Translations under genes and position numbers: made by a program
In this document: piece by piece, positions 6,011 through 6,205 of the stretch
How positions within the stretch are numbered: the stretch's first letter is position 1
Layout: each line of letters opens with the position of its first letter
The notes under the pieces: model-generated
The model's input: the letters and a program-made list of their open reading frames with translations, nothing else
What the model was told of the DNA's origin: nothing
Databases searched by the model: none
Source of the DNA: Bacillota bacterium
GTDB lineage: Bacteria > Bacillota > Clostridia > Christensenellales > Aristaeellaceae
NCBI GenBank assembly: GCA_023392755.1
Contig: JAEWNM010000157.1
Location: 1 to 6,205, forward strand
Length of the DNA stretch: 6,205 nt
Direction: 5' to 3'

Positions 6011-6205
6011 CCCTCGCTGCACTGCAAAAGGCTACGCCTTTTGCGGCCGTTTGCTCGGGCAAGGAAGGAATTTCATCGAAATTCCTCGCAAACCTCCGCA
6101 ACCTCAATCGGCGCGGCTTACAGCCGCTTGTTTCGGTTGATTCGTTCGGTTCGCTCTTTGCTGCCACTGGCAGCGCTCACCTCTCTCACCGCACATGTCG
6201 CTGGT
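5976..6205. repeat. Chain of short perfect hairpins (possible dispersed repeat or structured RNA), continues past the edge
   Basis: No believable gene is seen from 5883 to the end. Instead there are five perfect hairpins with tiny loops. They are 5976-6005 (13 bp, loop CATC), 6024-6044 (GCAAAAGGC, loop TAC), 6066-6086 (AGGAATTTC, loop ATC), 6113-6127 (GCGGCT, loop TAC) and 6160-6174 (GCTGCC, loop ACT). The stems have unrelated sequences but the same architecture. A minus-strand open frame of 63 codons crosses the array (6167-5976) but reads as low-complexity, Arg- and Ser-rich peptide without a good ribosome binding site. Dispersed hairpin-rich intergenic repeats of this style are an inference from architecture; copy number cannot be seen here. 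Confidence 0.5.

Noticed and set aside
5976..6167. Minus-strand 63-codon open frame at the right end
   Set aside because: It is a read-through of palindromic hairpins, low in complexity, with no convincing ribosome binding site.

Overview
The window looks like a chromosomal piece of a fairly GC-rich, low-G+C-phylum (Firmicutes) gut-type Clostridia bacterium. That is an inference from AgrA/AgrC-style LytTR and GHKL proteins, strong AGGAGG ribosome binding sites, exported proteins with Gram-positive-style signal peptides and bacterial SH3 repeats. There is no ribosomal or other marker gene to place it more precisely.

Layout. (1) Positions 1-1119, minus strand: an exported protein built from a duplicated pair of SH3-like modules. 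At its C-terminal end it collides with what looks like the 3' end of a plus-strand gene entering from the left edge. Both reading frames break at the same spot (about 124-130), and removing one T there would restore a credible C-terminus to each. (2) 1120-1434: a divergent intergenic region. (3) 1435-3620, plus strand: an open 65-codon in-frame leader, then a LytTR response regulator and, 2 nt later, a TTG-started GHKL sensor histidine kinase. This is an AgrC/AgrA-type quorum or peptide-sensing pair, but no AgrB or obvious AgrD is visible. It is closed by a strong intrinsic terminator at 3711-3773. (4) 3774-3998: a small cysteine-containing protein of unknown function whose Shine-Dalgarno sits inside that terminator stem. 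(5) 4064-5882: a small acidic exported protein of unknown function, then an exported calcineurin-like metallophosphoesterase with a large insertion, probably co-transcribed. (6) 5883-6205: no gene; a terminator followed by a chain of short perfect hairpins with 3-4 nt loops, which looks like part of a dispersed hairpin-rich repeat or a structured RNA and runs off the right edge.

How the genes may work together is mostly inference. The two-component pair would sense an extracellular signal at the membrane and regulate transcription through LytTR sites; the divergently transcribed SH3 protein and the downstream exported proteins are possible targets by position only. I see no CRISPR array, transposase, tRNA, rRNA or recognised defence system. 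The most unusual observations are the shared frame break at 124-130, the terminator/Shine-Dalgarno overlap at 3756-3764, the in-frame leader before the response regulator and the hairpin chain at the right end.
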